Source: Heliocidaris erythrogramma (Eukaryota; Echinodermata; Echinoidea; Camarodonta; Echinometridae). Taken from it: a stretch of 64,000 bases of DNA. The position numbers were made by a program, and so were the translations under genes. Positions 45,331 to 56,522 of this stretch are shown in pieces (the stretch's first letter is position 1; each line of letters opens with the position of its first letter). Below the pieces are notes generated by a model. That model was not told the DNA's origin, searched no databases, and worked only from the letters and a program-made list of their open reading frames with translations. The DNA is taken from the NCBI GenBank assembly GCA_025617745.1, contig CM046856.1, positions 30,870,208-30,934,207 on the forward strand. Direction: 5' to 3'.

Positions 45331-46799
45331 ATAAAGACGAAATTGCGAGCCCGTGCGCGTGCTTAGGCAAAGCTCAAGTATCTTCTGGCAATAAAAATAC
45401 TGAAACACATATGTTTTAATGTATGTTAACCAATATAATTCTTTCTTTATCCAAACTTCCTGTGATATCTAACCATATCGGCAGGTCTAGCCAGATCAGA
45501 TTTTTAAAAAGGCCTGTCATACAAAAGTGTCACGACTGAATATTATAATTCAATCAACAACACTAAAGGACGGTAAATACCGGTACATGTTTCGCGTCAT
45601 TCCTATACACATTGTTACGCAATAAACATAGTGTGCACTTATAAACATGCATTATCAAAATGAAACATGCACTCGGTTGATGAAGAGAGATAATTGCTAT
45701 GTTTCACATTTCCACTTTACCCCCGGTGTATTCACATCAATGCACTCATAAGTGATTAAATTTGAATTATTTGTATAGCAATCAATGTAAGTGAACAGTA
45801 TGAGCCTATGCCTTCCATGCACCGTTATTGTATCTCCACATTTGGTTTAGAAAAATTATTTCCTACTTCACTGTATGCATCTCGCTTGATTATTTTAGCC
45901 TTGTGAAGCTCATTATCACTACAAGGTATACGGAATTGTGGCAGTGGGGTACCCAGGATTTGTCGATGGGGGTGTTGGGCGTATGACCAAACTGCATACT
46001 TCCACTCCAATTCCTGTTTAAACATCCCCCCGGATCAACAGAATGCCCGCAGCATGGATCCAACTTTGTGGGGCTACCGGTATCATGAGGGGAGGTGGGG
46101 AGGTGGGGGTGGGGCGGGCACCCGTCTCAATCCTTGCATGATCTGTGAATTGGCTTTGGGCCCTCTACTAGTATTAGGAGGGGGTGCGGGACAGATTCTG
46201 TCATATTTTGTCTCGTCACTTTTCCCTTTTTATTTTTTTTTATTTTTCCCTATTCGATAGGAGACCGGCTGCATCCCAACAGAATCAGTAGCAACGCCTC
46301 AGATATTGTGAATAGTTTATTTCAGTTTCTTTATAGAGAAAGGCACCGCCCTTTCATTCTCGCTTGAAGTGATTCCGACAAAGTGCCTTTCACGGTAGCA
46401 ATTTAGCCTTGTGTTGTGCACTCTTCTTCGCTATAACGTAGGCTATGGACCTTATAAGGATTTATTAAAATGTACATATTTACATAGCAATCTACTTACA
46501 GGTCATGAAGGATATAGTTGTCGAAACATTGACATCGAGGGAGATCGATCTATTGAATGGGGTGCGGGATTTGTTTCTTTTACAGTGGGGGCACAGGGGG
46601 ACACCACTTTTCTGGAAGGCCGGGGGTACGAGAAAAATAATATATAATTGATGGAAACAAACACTAGATGCAATATGAAGAAATTGTGTTTTTAGGTAAT
46701 GTAGGTATTCCCCATAATTACTTCACAATGTTACTCACGCTGAGAATACTAGATTTCTCCGTTCACATGCTGACCCAAATCTTCTTTCATGTAACAGAA
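45331..46799. other. Non-coding
   Basis: No gene recognised. GC-richer patches at 46060-46200 and 46560-46630 are G-run-bearing repeat fragments without conserved frames. Confidence 0.4.
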
Positions 46800-47108
46800 C
46801 ACACACCATGGGATAAAGCTTTTGTAAAATTAATGCAGCACCGGTGCTATGGAATAAATTACCTTCGTCACTTAGGGCAGTTGATAGTAAGACTAAATTT
46901 AAGGCCATGCTGTTTACCCAGTAATTAATTTTTCACAATAATATGGAGAGTAGTACATGTAGTCATTATTATACTTTGCATTTAATTTACTTCTTTGTTT
47001 TGTTTGTTTGTTTGTTTTTTGTTTGTTTGTTTGTTTGTTTTTGTAAAGTGCTTTGATCAAATTTTGGAAAAGCGCTATATAAATACCTGTTATGTATGTA
47101 TGTATGTA
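46800..47108 (+). mobile_element. L2-type LINE 3' end
   Basis: The last codons of a LINE ORF2 read APVLWNKLPSSLRAVDS then KTKFKAMLF and stop at 46922. About 115 bp later come TGTAAAGTGCTTTGATC and GAAAAGCGCTATATAAAT, the conserved L2-clade 3' tail, followed by an ATGT microsatellite ending at 47108. A GTTT run lies at 47003-47041. Heavily 5'-truncated. Confidence 0.8.
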
Positions 47109-48599
47109 AAAGAAGTGTTTATGAAATACATTCAATAAACTAAAGTATCAAAAGACCAATTTCAACACACGATGATATTTTAGAACTGTTTTTCCAAAAT
47201 GTTTCAGGGTACTTTCTATTTGATTTATTGCACAATATTCAACGAATTTTTCTACTCAGAACAAGGTTGAATAACCCCTTTTAAATGTACTCGCAAATGC
47301 AAACGTGCTTCCCTTCTATTTATATCGGTTTCAGATCAGATTGAGAGAGGAATCTTAAATGAGCTTGAAACGCCAAAGGCATTTCAATCTATATAAGAAA
47401 CGGATTCATGTTCATTTCACCCAATCGAATGTCTCATTCAAGGATATTGGAAATGCAGATTTGGTAATACGAGTCTCAGTGGCGAATCCAGATTGCGCGT
47501 GTGGGTGCGCGGGCTATAGGGTGGGGGAGAGGGGGGGGGGGGGGGCAGAGGGGGCGTACACCCCTTCCTGCCTTTTTTAAAAGCATGTATTATACATGCT
47601 TTTAAAAAAGGCAGTTCAAATAGTTCAAATTTTGCATATGCACCCTCTGCTTCAATGCCAACAACACCCAATACTGAACGTATTCATTTCACCGCGTGGT
47701 GTCTGTCTGTTATATACACACTGGATCTGCATGCCATGAGGCTGAAAATGCATTCTGTTTCAAGGACTTGTACAAGAAGGATAGGTATGGTAATGGAGGG
47801 GGGGGGGTGCAGTGTGTAAAAGCTTTTACCGTTTGGATACCTTTTTTTTAATGCCGTTTTTTTAAATACAAGGTTCAAAGATTTGCCACCGGAGTTCAAA
47901 ATATCAGCGGAAAAAGAGAGTGTATTAGGCAAACAAATGTTATGATTAATTAAAATTTTCAATGGTTTTGGGGGCCAAGTGAGCAGAAAATCAACAAACA
48001 AATCAAGAATATTTCATCAAGCTTGGCTATATAGATTAAGTCAAATTAAAGATTTTTTTTTTTTTTTTTTTTTTTTTTGGGGGGGGGGGGGTCCCTATAT
48101 ACCATATATTGGTTTTAAAACTATAATAAACAGTCGCTCCACCAAACTACCTATATCTACCCTGCAACATCTTTGGAGGTCTTCTCAAGAAATAATATTG
48201 AAGAATTAGGAAAACGAAATCTGGAAATAACGCATAATCATATTACTTATAGCGATTAACAGTGTATTTTGCCATCTGTTTTTGTCTGCGTTCATCTTCC
48301 ATATCTGCATGTCAAGCGACATTATAGCTAGTTAGGATCGAGGATTTCGATAACATGCCCTGACACCCATGTATTTTTTCATGATTATCTTCCTGATCAT
48401 AATTATGACAGATTAACTTATGTTCCGTCAGTGTCACTTTGATAACTGAACAATAGGCCAATACCCCTTTTCAATCTGTGAGTGTGCCTTTTCAAAAATG
48501 CGCTTGTGGCATTGGCGTATAATAGGTACAGACACGGATACATTATCTATTTTTGATGGGGGTGATCTGTACCATGCACTAAATAATTACATGCGTTTG
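47109..48599. other. Non-coding, with a perfect 47-bp palindrome
   Basis: The palindrome at 47568-47614 has 23-bp arms (CTGCCTTTTTTAAAAGCATG...) around one base, next to a CAGTGGCGAATCCAG hAT-like end (47478) and a G-run. A T-run followed by a G-run lies at 48052-48092. No coding sequence recognised. Confidence 0.45.
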
Positions 48600-48800
48600 T
48601 TTAATACGCCAGATGCTCTTGACGCAGTGGAAGGATGACAGAAAATACAAGCAAAACTCTCAAGGTTATGTTTATGAATTGTCGGAGTTCGCAAACTTGT
48701 GCACCCCCTTTAAATTTTGTGCCAAGAACTTTTCAAATTTTGGACACAGATATTGTTTTGTGTAGAACTTCACCTTACATAATATGTGATATTAACCCTT
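48600..48800 (+). mobile_element. LINE endonuclease N-terminal fragment
   Basis: The frame from 48635 reads KTLKVMFMNCRSS and later DTDIVLCRTSP, resembling the first two endonuclease blocks (L-K-V-x-x-x-N-x-R-S and D-I-V-x-x-T-E-S). The intervening part is garbled and nothing follows. A weak match and a short remnant. Confidence 0.35.
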
Positions 48801-49628
48801 CTTTCTATTTTTATCAAATTTAATTGAATTGTATCTGTTTATTGCAATAAAAAGAACATGCAGCTTGATAGCTGACATTGTTCAATATTTTAGAGACTAA
48901 ACTATAAAATACATAAACGATCAAAATAAGAATGACTATATTATAGAACATTCAACATAATAAAGCTGAATAGAACTCTCAAATATAACATTTAAAATTG
49001 AAAAAAGATAAAATTCTGTGCCATCAAAGGTAAGAGGAAAAGGATAGAGAAGGGCATGACAGAGAAGAGGGCTAGAAGAGAGAGAGAGAGAACAGAAGCG
49101 TGTATAAGGAGAGGGGAAAAGAGGGAGAAATAAACAAGAGACAGAGACAGAGACATAAAGAGAGAGAGAGAGAAAGAGTAATTACACTATGCTATGTTTG
49201 TATTATATTGTATCATACATGTTGTATTACATTTCACTATACTTTATTATAATTATGTTGTATTATATTATATTGTATCGTGCTATATATCCATGCAATT
49301 AATGCAAATGCAAACTTGTATATTTTGAAACAACACGTGAAGCTATAACATGTTGTGCCCTTTGAATATAGATCCCCAACCCCAAAGAAGCACACGTCAC
49401 CTTAAAAAGCAACATCGACTAGTTACCACGACAACCTTGCCCACATAGTAATCATTTACACTCATTATCTGTATAGTTTGCAAATATTCATAGAAATTCA
49501 TTTATAGACATACGACGAGTATATTATTTACAGACATGCGAGTATCTTTTCACACATTGATTTATTCTTTAAAACATATGCAAATATATAATAATGATGA
49601 TGTTAATGATAAGAACAATTTAACACCA

Positions 49629-49667
<39 letters not shown>

Positions 49668-49789
49668 TTACTGCTACTACTACTACTACTACTACTACTA
49701 CAACAACAACTACTATTAATAATAATAGTAATAATAATAATAATAATTATTATTATTATTATAAAAATTATTATAATATACTATTATTA

Positions 49790-49829
<40 letters not shown>

Positions 49830-49920
49830 GATTATTATTATTATAATGATACGTACTTAACAACTGTAAGAAATTGAAATGAATATATTCCGATGTAAAT
49901 GTCAACCATCATTTTGTGTT
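48801..49920. repeat. Non-coding with GA and trinucleotide microsatellites
   Basis: A purine-rich GA/GAGA tract lies at about 49045-49180. At 49628-49845 there is a long CTA/CTG run passing into ATT/AAT repeats. The long poly-Leu/Ile/Tyr open frame here is the microsatellite itself, not a gene. Confidence 0.8.
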
Positions 49921-49990
49921 TTTATACGATCCTGATGAAGATCTTTGATCGAAAGCTTGACAAATAGGACAATAAAAGCATTTCTGTCAA
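49921..49990 (+). mobile_element. Penelope-like 3'-end remnant
   Basis: CCTGATGAAGATCTTTGATC followed by GAAAGCTTGAC has the CTGATGA...GAAA arrangement found at the 3' ends of Penelope-like elements, with a GATC-TTT-GATC helix in between. There is an extra A after CTGATGA and no stem I partner, so it is not a good hammerhead. A TA/CA run follows. Confidence 0.4.
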
Positions 49991-50285
49991 TATATATATA
50001 TACACACACACGCACGTTTACATGGCTTTACTTCCGAGGACAACTATTGTTCCTCTATTGTTACTCGTCCTCGGACAGTCGACGGAATAAGGCATAAATT
50101 CATTGTTCGACGTTCGAGGACTATTTTCCGGCTTCCGAGGACCATTGTTGTCATGATTTTTTTTTGTTCTCTGTCCGAAAATGTCCTCGGACATAATGCT
50201 AAACAAACGCACACACCCTCACACACACCCCTACACATTACACACGAGACAACATATACATTTGATTCGACCTTAAAAGTCAGCA

Positions 50286-50345
50286 AATGAACTTGAAGAA
50301 GGCCAGGAGCCGAAAGCTTGTAAATACACCGAGTGACCTGCTTCA
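50286..50345 (+). mobile_element. Second Penelope-like 3'-end remnant
   Basis: TGAAGAAGGCCAGGAGCC followed by GAAAGCTTGTAAATA repeats the pattern at 49931 with a GGC-GCC helix and a damaged first core segment. About 355 bp separates the two. Confidence 0.35.
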
Positions 50346-50800
50346 TTCCGTTCCATCATTATCTGTTCACATATCTAAATTTAACATGGTTCAACTGAAC
50401 GGTACACACATCCACACCTCCTCTCTTGCTATATATAATACTGGTTTAGGGTGTACTAATTCTGACGGCCGCTCTCAATTTATTCAAGTTCAAGTTCAAA
50501 TTTTAACACTTTCATAAAAACACCAAAGTACATTTCCATATTACATAATTATACGATAACAGAGAGAAAAATAAAAACAACTTATATGAAATGTTTGGAG
50601 ATTAACTCGAAGACAGGAGTCTTATCAGATGTTAATCCCCTAAACATAAAATACAAAATAATCTAAAATTCACAACTAACAAAAGAAATGATCCCAATTA
50701 GAATTCCAATACTAATTTTGGGGCAGGAGAACAGCTTGCCACAAAACAACACGAATCAAAGTGAATTAATATAGCAGTGACTCACAATAGAGGAGTATTT
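50346..50800. other. Non-coding; possible LINE tail at 50478-50560
   Basis: ATTCAAGTTCAAGTTCAAATT followed by AT-rich sequence resembles a minus-strand LINE 3' tail with a short repeat. No gene seen. Confidence 0.3.
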
Positions 50801-51710
50801 TTAAAGGAGAATTAAGCCCTGATTACAAATTTACTTATATTGGAAGGTGTAATATATTCCTACTTATTGGCCTAAATCATTTTCTAATAAGATATCAGAA
50901 AAGGGTATAAATAAAGATATTCCAACACCCGGTATCGTCTCCTACTCATTTACATGGGGGCTGCCATTTTCTTGCTGATTTGGAGTTGTACATGAACCAT
51001 TGAGAAATGTTCCAGTCAGGAAGATATTTTGAATCCAAATCCTAAATTGATTTTCTTCATTACCTAAAATCCCATATGTGACGGAAAATATAAAGTGGGT
51101 GTTTACATGTATTATAAAAATTAAATCCTTATAATGATACTTTTAAATTGTCTGGTTTTGCTTAACAAAAATCTATTTTCTTGGGTTTGCCAAACAGAGC
51201 AGAACATAATATATGCAGCATGCATTCTGACTTTTCAAGTCCATTATCCGAAAGCAGGTGAATGCATAGTTTGCCGCTATAGATGCTCAGGGAAGAAGCA
51301 TCCATAAAATTTGAATTAATTTGCTCCGTCCCATACGTCCAGTATCGAGAAAATAGATTTCTATTAAGCGAATATCGATTTTCAACAGAAATATATAAGG
51401 AAATCTTCAGTTTAAAAATAAATTGACATATCTATTCTATATTTTTAATCTTAAATGGGCTTTTAATTTTGAAAAAGGCAATTGAGCATTTGGATTAAGA
51501 AAATCTTCTTGTACACATAAACAAAATGGCAGCCCCCATGTGCTGCTAGCAGACGATACATATTGCTAGCAGATGGTAAATTTTGCTCAGAAAAAATTGA
51601 TTCGTATCGATCTCGTATATTTTGACGCGAAGCCATATAGTCTAACAAGTAGGAATAAATAACACCTTTGAACACTATCGTCTTTATTTTTGAGCGTAAT
51701 TCTCCTTTAA
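50801..51710. mobile_element. TTAA-flanked MITE, family A, copy 2
   Basis: TTAAAGGAGAATTA begins it and its exact inverse ends it, with TTAA at both borders. GGTGTAATATATTCCTACTT on the left meets AAGTAGGAATAAATAACACC on the right, and CATGGGGGCTGCCATT meets AATGGCAGCCCCCATG. It shares landmarks with 2118-2771. No coding sequence. About 910 bp. Confidence 0.75.
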
Positions 51711-51831
51711 GTATAATTTGGGGCCAGAGCTAGGGATTGGGAAAAAGAGGAGGGAGAAGAAGAGGAGTAGAGAAGAGGAGAGGTATATTTAGAGAGAAGA
51801 AACTTTCTTTGGTTAATTATTAACCCCCTGA

Positions 51832-51988
51832 GGGGTGGGCCGATCCCGGAGGTACTGCAACACCGGGCCAACCCGTGGCCAGGATGGAGCAAGCCCCTAT
51901 TCCATGGCCTAAGATCAAAAATCAGTTTAATATACAAGCGACTCGGTGAGTCGCGTTTCAGATATTAAGCTGAAAAGAACAGATACTT
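51832..51988 (-). ncRNA. U2 snRNA-like sequence, 5' end missing or diverged
   Basis: Read on the minus strand from 51988: GTATCTGTTCTTTTCAG, CTTAATATCTGAAACG, a 7-bp hairpin GCGACTC-ACC-GAGTCGC (stem IIb position), TATATTAAACTGATTTTTG with the Sm-like ATTTTTG (51916-51922), CATGGAATAGGGGCTTGCTC, GGGTTGGCCCGG, and TTGCAGTACCTCCGGG closing stem IV. This follows the order and spacing of U2 snRNA from about residue 34 to its 3' end (157 nt). The first ~33 residues, with stem I and the GUAGUA branch-site recognition sequence, are not recognisable (AAAGTA here). Stems IIa, IIb and IV remain paired. Most likely a truncated pseudogene or a diverged gene copy. Confidence 0.75.
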
Positions 51989-52784
51989 TTCTTTCAATTT
52001 TATTCAAGAAATCATCAATACATAAATAGTATACATATACATGTAATATAATATGGCAAGTACATAGATACGAGTTTTAAATATATAATACAGTTATGGT
52101 ACGTGCAAAAATACAAAGATTTATTTTCTTATAACTAGTGTTTTATGTGTCACAAAATATACCCAGAATATAACAACATTAACCAAAAACACAAAAAATA
52201 AACAAAGAAAAAATCAATTATGTGCGTGCATGAACTAGAAATCTTAAGAATGAGAGTAACTAAGATAGATTAATACACGTATAATATATTCATTGCAATA
52301 GCTTTGTGCCATAATGTTTCTGTGTATCCTAGCTATAGTTGTGCTGAATTTAAAAAGGTATATACATTAAAATGCCTAAAGAGTTAATGAGCCTTTGAAT
52401 AAGCTTAGTCTAAATGAAGTTTAAACAATCTGCACATGATGCCAAGAGGCCGAATTGCCGAATTGCAAATTTTTATTCAAAATGATCAACAGAATATATA
52501 TATTTTGTTTTCCTTGAACAAAAATAGGAAAACATTCAATTCTCTCTATCTAATCCGTCTTAACGTAAAAACGAAGAAATATACAAAAAAATCACTTTGA
52601 CTCACCTCACAGCAAATTTTAACAAAAGTATTTTGAGAAACAATAGAAATAAAATAAATCATAAATTTATTTGTTATTTGTATAAGTCCATTAATAAATG
52701 TAAAAGATGAACGTCTTCCAAACATTTTAGAACACGCAGCTGTATACTGGAGCACGTACGGAAATTTAGTTTTTAATAATCAGT
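51989..52784. other. Non-coding AT-rich
   Basis: No coding sequence, RNA or transposon border recognised. If the U2-like sequence were transcribed, its promoter would lie in the first part of this interval. Confidence 0.4.
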
Positions 52785-53179
52785 TCAGTTCAGTTCAGTT
52801 CAGTTTTTATTCAATTCCAATAAAATACAAAATACAAAATACAATCATGACAGAATAACAGTATAAATCCATCAAGAGTACAGAATAAGGTAGAATAATA
52901 AAACAATAAAACAATACAACAGATAACAATACAAGATAGAGTATTATTGGAATTGGGTGGCCATAAAAACCATAAGGATTTGTCGAGACGACCACCATTA
53001 ATAAAGGTAAAATAAGTTGCATTGAACTTTCAATATAATATAGAAAATTTAAAAGATAATAGCGTACTATAATCGAATAAGTAATTAAGAATATATGACA
53101 CCTTTTATTCAAAAATACATATTACCGCACAAACCCAACACAGGACAATACAAGGCAGTAAAATCAAGAATTCAAAATT

Positions 53180-53947
53180 TCAAACACTTGTGATTAAGTA
53201 GGTTTTGAGTTTTCTTTTAAATGTATTCATTGAGTTAAGTGATTTTATTTCTAGTGGGAGATTATTCCAGATAACAGGAGCATGATGTTTAAAAGAGAAT
53301 AGTGCGTAGGTTTTATTAACAGTCCATAGATGATATTTATTTCTGCTTCTTGTATTATGGTCATGAACAGCTGAATTCAAAGTGAGCATTGATAATGATT
53401 TATGGAGCATATTCTGCTTATGTTTAAAGAGTAATATTGCACAGTAGTAAGAGTTGAGTTGAAAGACAGTAAGAACATTAAATTTAACAAATAATTCTTT
53501 AGTATGGGCTTGTCTCCAAGAAAATGAACAGATACGAATAACTCTTTTCTGTAGTATATACAATGGTTGTAGTTTCGTTGGATATGTGTTTGCCCACACT
53601 ACATTACAGTAAGATATATAAGGCAAGATTAAGGTGTTATACAAAGTAATGAGAATACGTTGGGGCAAGAAATTGCTAAGTTTGCGGATGACACCAACAT
53701 TTTTGGATATGTTGTTTGTTACATCTGTTATATGGTTATTCCATGTAAGTTTTTCATCAATTAAGACACCTAAAAATTTTGTGTGACTTACACGTTTTAT
53801 AACTTTATTATTCGTTTTTATATCTAATAATTCTGTGTTATTATTTTTAGTATAATTATTGACATAAAAATATATATAATTTGATTTTTCCATATTTAAA
53901 GATAATTTTTTATAGTAAAAACTATTCAGATACTTTCTGCAATTCAA
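53180..53947 (-). pseudogene. LINE ORF2 C-terminal region
   Basis: A 255-residue frame: HTKFLGVLIDEKLTWNNHI (55-73), NVGVIRKLSNFLPQ, LYNTLILPYISYCNVVWA, LQPLYILQKRVIRIC, ELFVKFNVLTVFQLN, HDHNTRSRNKYHLW, and PVIWNNLPLEIK near the end. These are the ordered post-RT blocks of Crack/Daphne/L2-type LINEs. The frame is uninterrupted, but it begins immediately after the end of the missing palm domain, so no RT activity is possible. Confidence 0.87.
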
Positions 53948-54009
53948 ATTTGCAAGATAAGTATTATTACTTTCTTCATAACTACAGGATTCAAATTGTC
54001 AATACCACA

Positions 54010-55632
54010 ACTACTACTACATATTTAGTAACTTTTTTTTAGTAACTTCAATTATTTCATTTTCAGTTACAGGTTTAAAGAATAATGATTAAGGATATTT
54101 CTGTGGCAAGAATTTGGCATAATCATTGTTATTTAGGTGATTGCCGGAATCATTTATTAATAATCCAATTTTTATAAAGAACTGGTTAAAACTATTTCCT
54201 ATATTCTTATCCCCGCATAGAGTGTTTCCATTATCATATACAAAGTTAGGCAAATTATTCTTTTTACTACCAAGTACCTCTTTAATAATGTTCCATGTCT
54301 TTTTTAGATTACCACTAGACTCCTGAAACTTATGTTCATAAAACCTTTTCCGAGCGTTCTTTAATGACTTGTTAACAAAATTTCTTATTTTTGCATATTT
54401 TTTCTTAGTATTATAGTTTGGATTTTCACGATATTTCTTAAATAATTATTTTTTCTTTCGTATCATTTGTAATAACGTTGAATCGATCCAAGGTTTCTTC
54501 CTTTTCTTATTCCCTTTGATTCTGGAAACTTTTTGAAATACAGTATCATATTAATTACTGAATTTCATTAAAAATCTGTAGTAAGCAATTTCAGCATTTT
54601 CACAAAATAATATATGATTTCAGTCAATAACAGCAAGTTTTTCTTTTAAAGTAGCAATAGCATTTTCATTGATATTACGACGTTCATATATCAAAGCATT
54701 TTTGGATAAATTGTATTTCTTAGAAACTTGGAATACAGGGAAATGATCGGAGATGTCATTCACAAATAGACCAGATGAAATGTCAGAATTGAAATTGTTT
54801 GTAATAATATTGTCAATTAAAGAAAACGATGACTGAGTAATCCTAGACGGTTTATCTATTAGGGGCAAGAAACTGTAGATTATACTAAGAAATTGATTTA
54901 CAGAGTTACAATTAGAATACTTCATTCAAACAATCTTCAATCACAATTAAACTCAAGAATATTTGATGAGGGTTTTCTGTAAACAATACCTACAATAATA
55001 TTCTTTCTTTCTGATAGCATTATTTCAATAAAAAGTGATTCATAATTTTGTGATTGTTCTAATAAATCTGTCCGAATTACATAATTCAATGAATCAGAAA
55101 TTAAGAGAGCTACCCCTCCACCTTTCCCATGATTTCGATCGGAATGAATAATTCAAATCAAACAATAAAGGGGTACTGTTATTAATCCAGGTTTCTGAAA
55201 ATCCATAAATAGAAAAGTTGAAAGACAATGTAGATAAAAATTCAGATATTGCATTAAAATTTTTATTCAAACTACGAGAGTTAAAGTGTAATAAACTAAA
55301 GCTATTATTTACATTTTTAAAACTGTCCATATAGATCATCTAAATAGTATTTGCAGTTGAAATCAAATTCCAAATCAAAATCAGAATCATCATTCGAATT
55401 AAATTTTTTATACAAGTTATTCAAATCTTGAATTCCAAGCGACTGAGTAATGGCGCTGTCAACAAACATATTAATCAATTCAGTATCATCAATATCATTG
55501 AAAGGAAAAATAGAATGGAAGCATCGTGGAAATTGACATTGACATATATTATGTAAATCATCTACATAAATATGAAGATCATCGTAATAGTTTCTAAAAT
55601 GGGAACAAGTGATTGAATCCGTGTTTACTATA
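54010..55632 (-). pseudogene. LINE leader, endonuclease and linker, several frameshifts
   Basis: A leader with CSHFRNYYDDLHIYVDDLHN, CQFPRCFHSIFPFND; then (55339-55094) SLLHFNSRSLNKNF, YGFSETWINN with the catalytic Glu; a broken GGG block near 55130; the end of the domain (54925-54620) LPLIDKPSRITQSSFSLIDN and NDISDHFPVF with the catalytic His. Linker traces are KKPWIDS, IRNFVNKSLKNARKRFYEHK, SSGNLKKTWNIIKEVLGSKK and KPVTENEIIEVTKK. Frames change at about 55335, 55140, 54930 and 54440. Not functional. Confidence 0.8.
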
Positions 55633-55634
55633 TC

Positions 55635-56522
55635 ACACTAAGAAATAGGGGTTCAAATTTGAACCCCTAGGGGTTGGTACAATAGCAGCACCCCAAGGGG
55701 TTCAAAATTTGCACCCCGGTATGGGGTTCCAAATTGCACCCCAATATAGGGTGCATTTTTGCACCCTCTGGGTTCATAACTGCACCCTAATGGGTGCAAC
55801 GTCGATGACAATCGATCACCATTCTCGCCTCTTCACAGCTTGGCGGCAGACCATTTAAAGTTGCCGTTATTTCATATTTACGCACATGGAACACAGACAG
55901 TACAATACACGCCATGAGGGGACCTCGGTGAAATCTATCAGGCCACGCCCGGGGGCTTCTACAGTCTCACATTTAGGATTACTTATTCAACTTTTAAGTT
56001 GCAGTGTATAGTCTACTATCTATTCCTATAACAAATCAGTGTAACTGTAAGTAACTGTTAGTGAAACTAGCACTTTCCCTTAAAATGATATAATCCCGAC
56101 TGAATTATCAAATGTAAACACGTATTCTTATTTCAATAACTTTTTTTACAAAGAAACTATCAAAATGAGCCGTGATAAAATCCCCATATAATTTAAAAAT
56201 GCGAATTATGCAAATTTTCCTGCCTTAATCCCTACGAGTAGCGATACGTTGCAACGTATCGCTATTCGTAGGGATTAAGGCAGGAAACTGTCTGTGTTCC
56301 ATGTGCGTAAATATGAAATAACGGCAACTTTAAATGGTCTGCCGCCAAGCTGTGAAGAGGCGAGAATGGTGATCGATCGATTGGTGACCCATTAGGGTGC
56401 AGTTATGAACCCAGAGGGTGCAAAAATGCACCCTATATTGGGGTGCAAATTTTGAACCCCTTGGGGTGCTGCTATTGTACCAACCCCTAGGGGTTCAAAT
56501 TTGAACCCCTATTTCTTGGTGT
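55635..56522. mobile_element. Large fold-back element with GGGTTCAAATTTGAACCC subunits
   Basis: Arms about 55635-55900 and 56288-56522 are inverted copies. They start ACACTAAGAAATAGG (left) and ACACCAAGAAATAGG (right), then GGGGTTCAAATTTGAACCCC, GGTTGGTACAATAGCAGCAC, several GGGGTGCA/GGGTGCA subunits, and CACAGCTTGGCGGCAGACC. The left arm carries an additional ~25-bp subunit. The CACTA-like left terminus could point to the EnSpm/CACTA superfamily, but no target duplication was confirmed. No coding sequence. It borders the LINE. Confidence 0.75.
56219..56284. repeat. 66-bp near-perfect palindrome inside the fold-back
   Basis: CCTGCCTTAATCCCTACGA on the left is inverted on the right, with one mismatch in 33 bp. 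The inner 54 bp (56225-56278) begin and end with TTAA, recalling the 78-bp TTAA element at 8559-8636. Confidence 0.7.

Larger units (their letters stand above)
52785..55634 (-). mobile_element. CR1/L2/Crack-group LINE with the RT core deleted
   Basis: On the minus strand: N-terminal leader and endonuclease (55632-54620), post-endonuclease linker (to about 54010), then directly the C-terminal region (53947-53180), a 3' untranslated region and an ACTGA-type microsatellite tail (52785-52805). The fingers and palm of the RT, including YADD, are absent at about 53950-54010. The 5' side stops at the fold-back element border. Confidence 0.83.

Noticed and set aside
49536..49877. 113-codon ORF rich in Leu, Ile and Tyr
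   Set aside because: It is the translation of CTA and ATT microsatellites.
49921..49990. A second functional hammerhead ribozyme
   Set aside because: CTGATGA and GAAA are present with a GATC helix, but there is an extra A after the first core segment, no stem I complement and no acceptable stem III with H17. Kept only as a Penelope-like tail.
53180..53947. Intact host gene of 255 residues
   Set aside because: All blocks match the C-terminal region of a LINE ORF2, with LINE remnants upstream and a LINE tail downstream.
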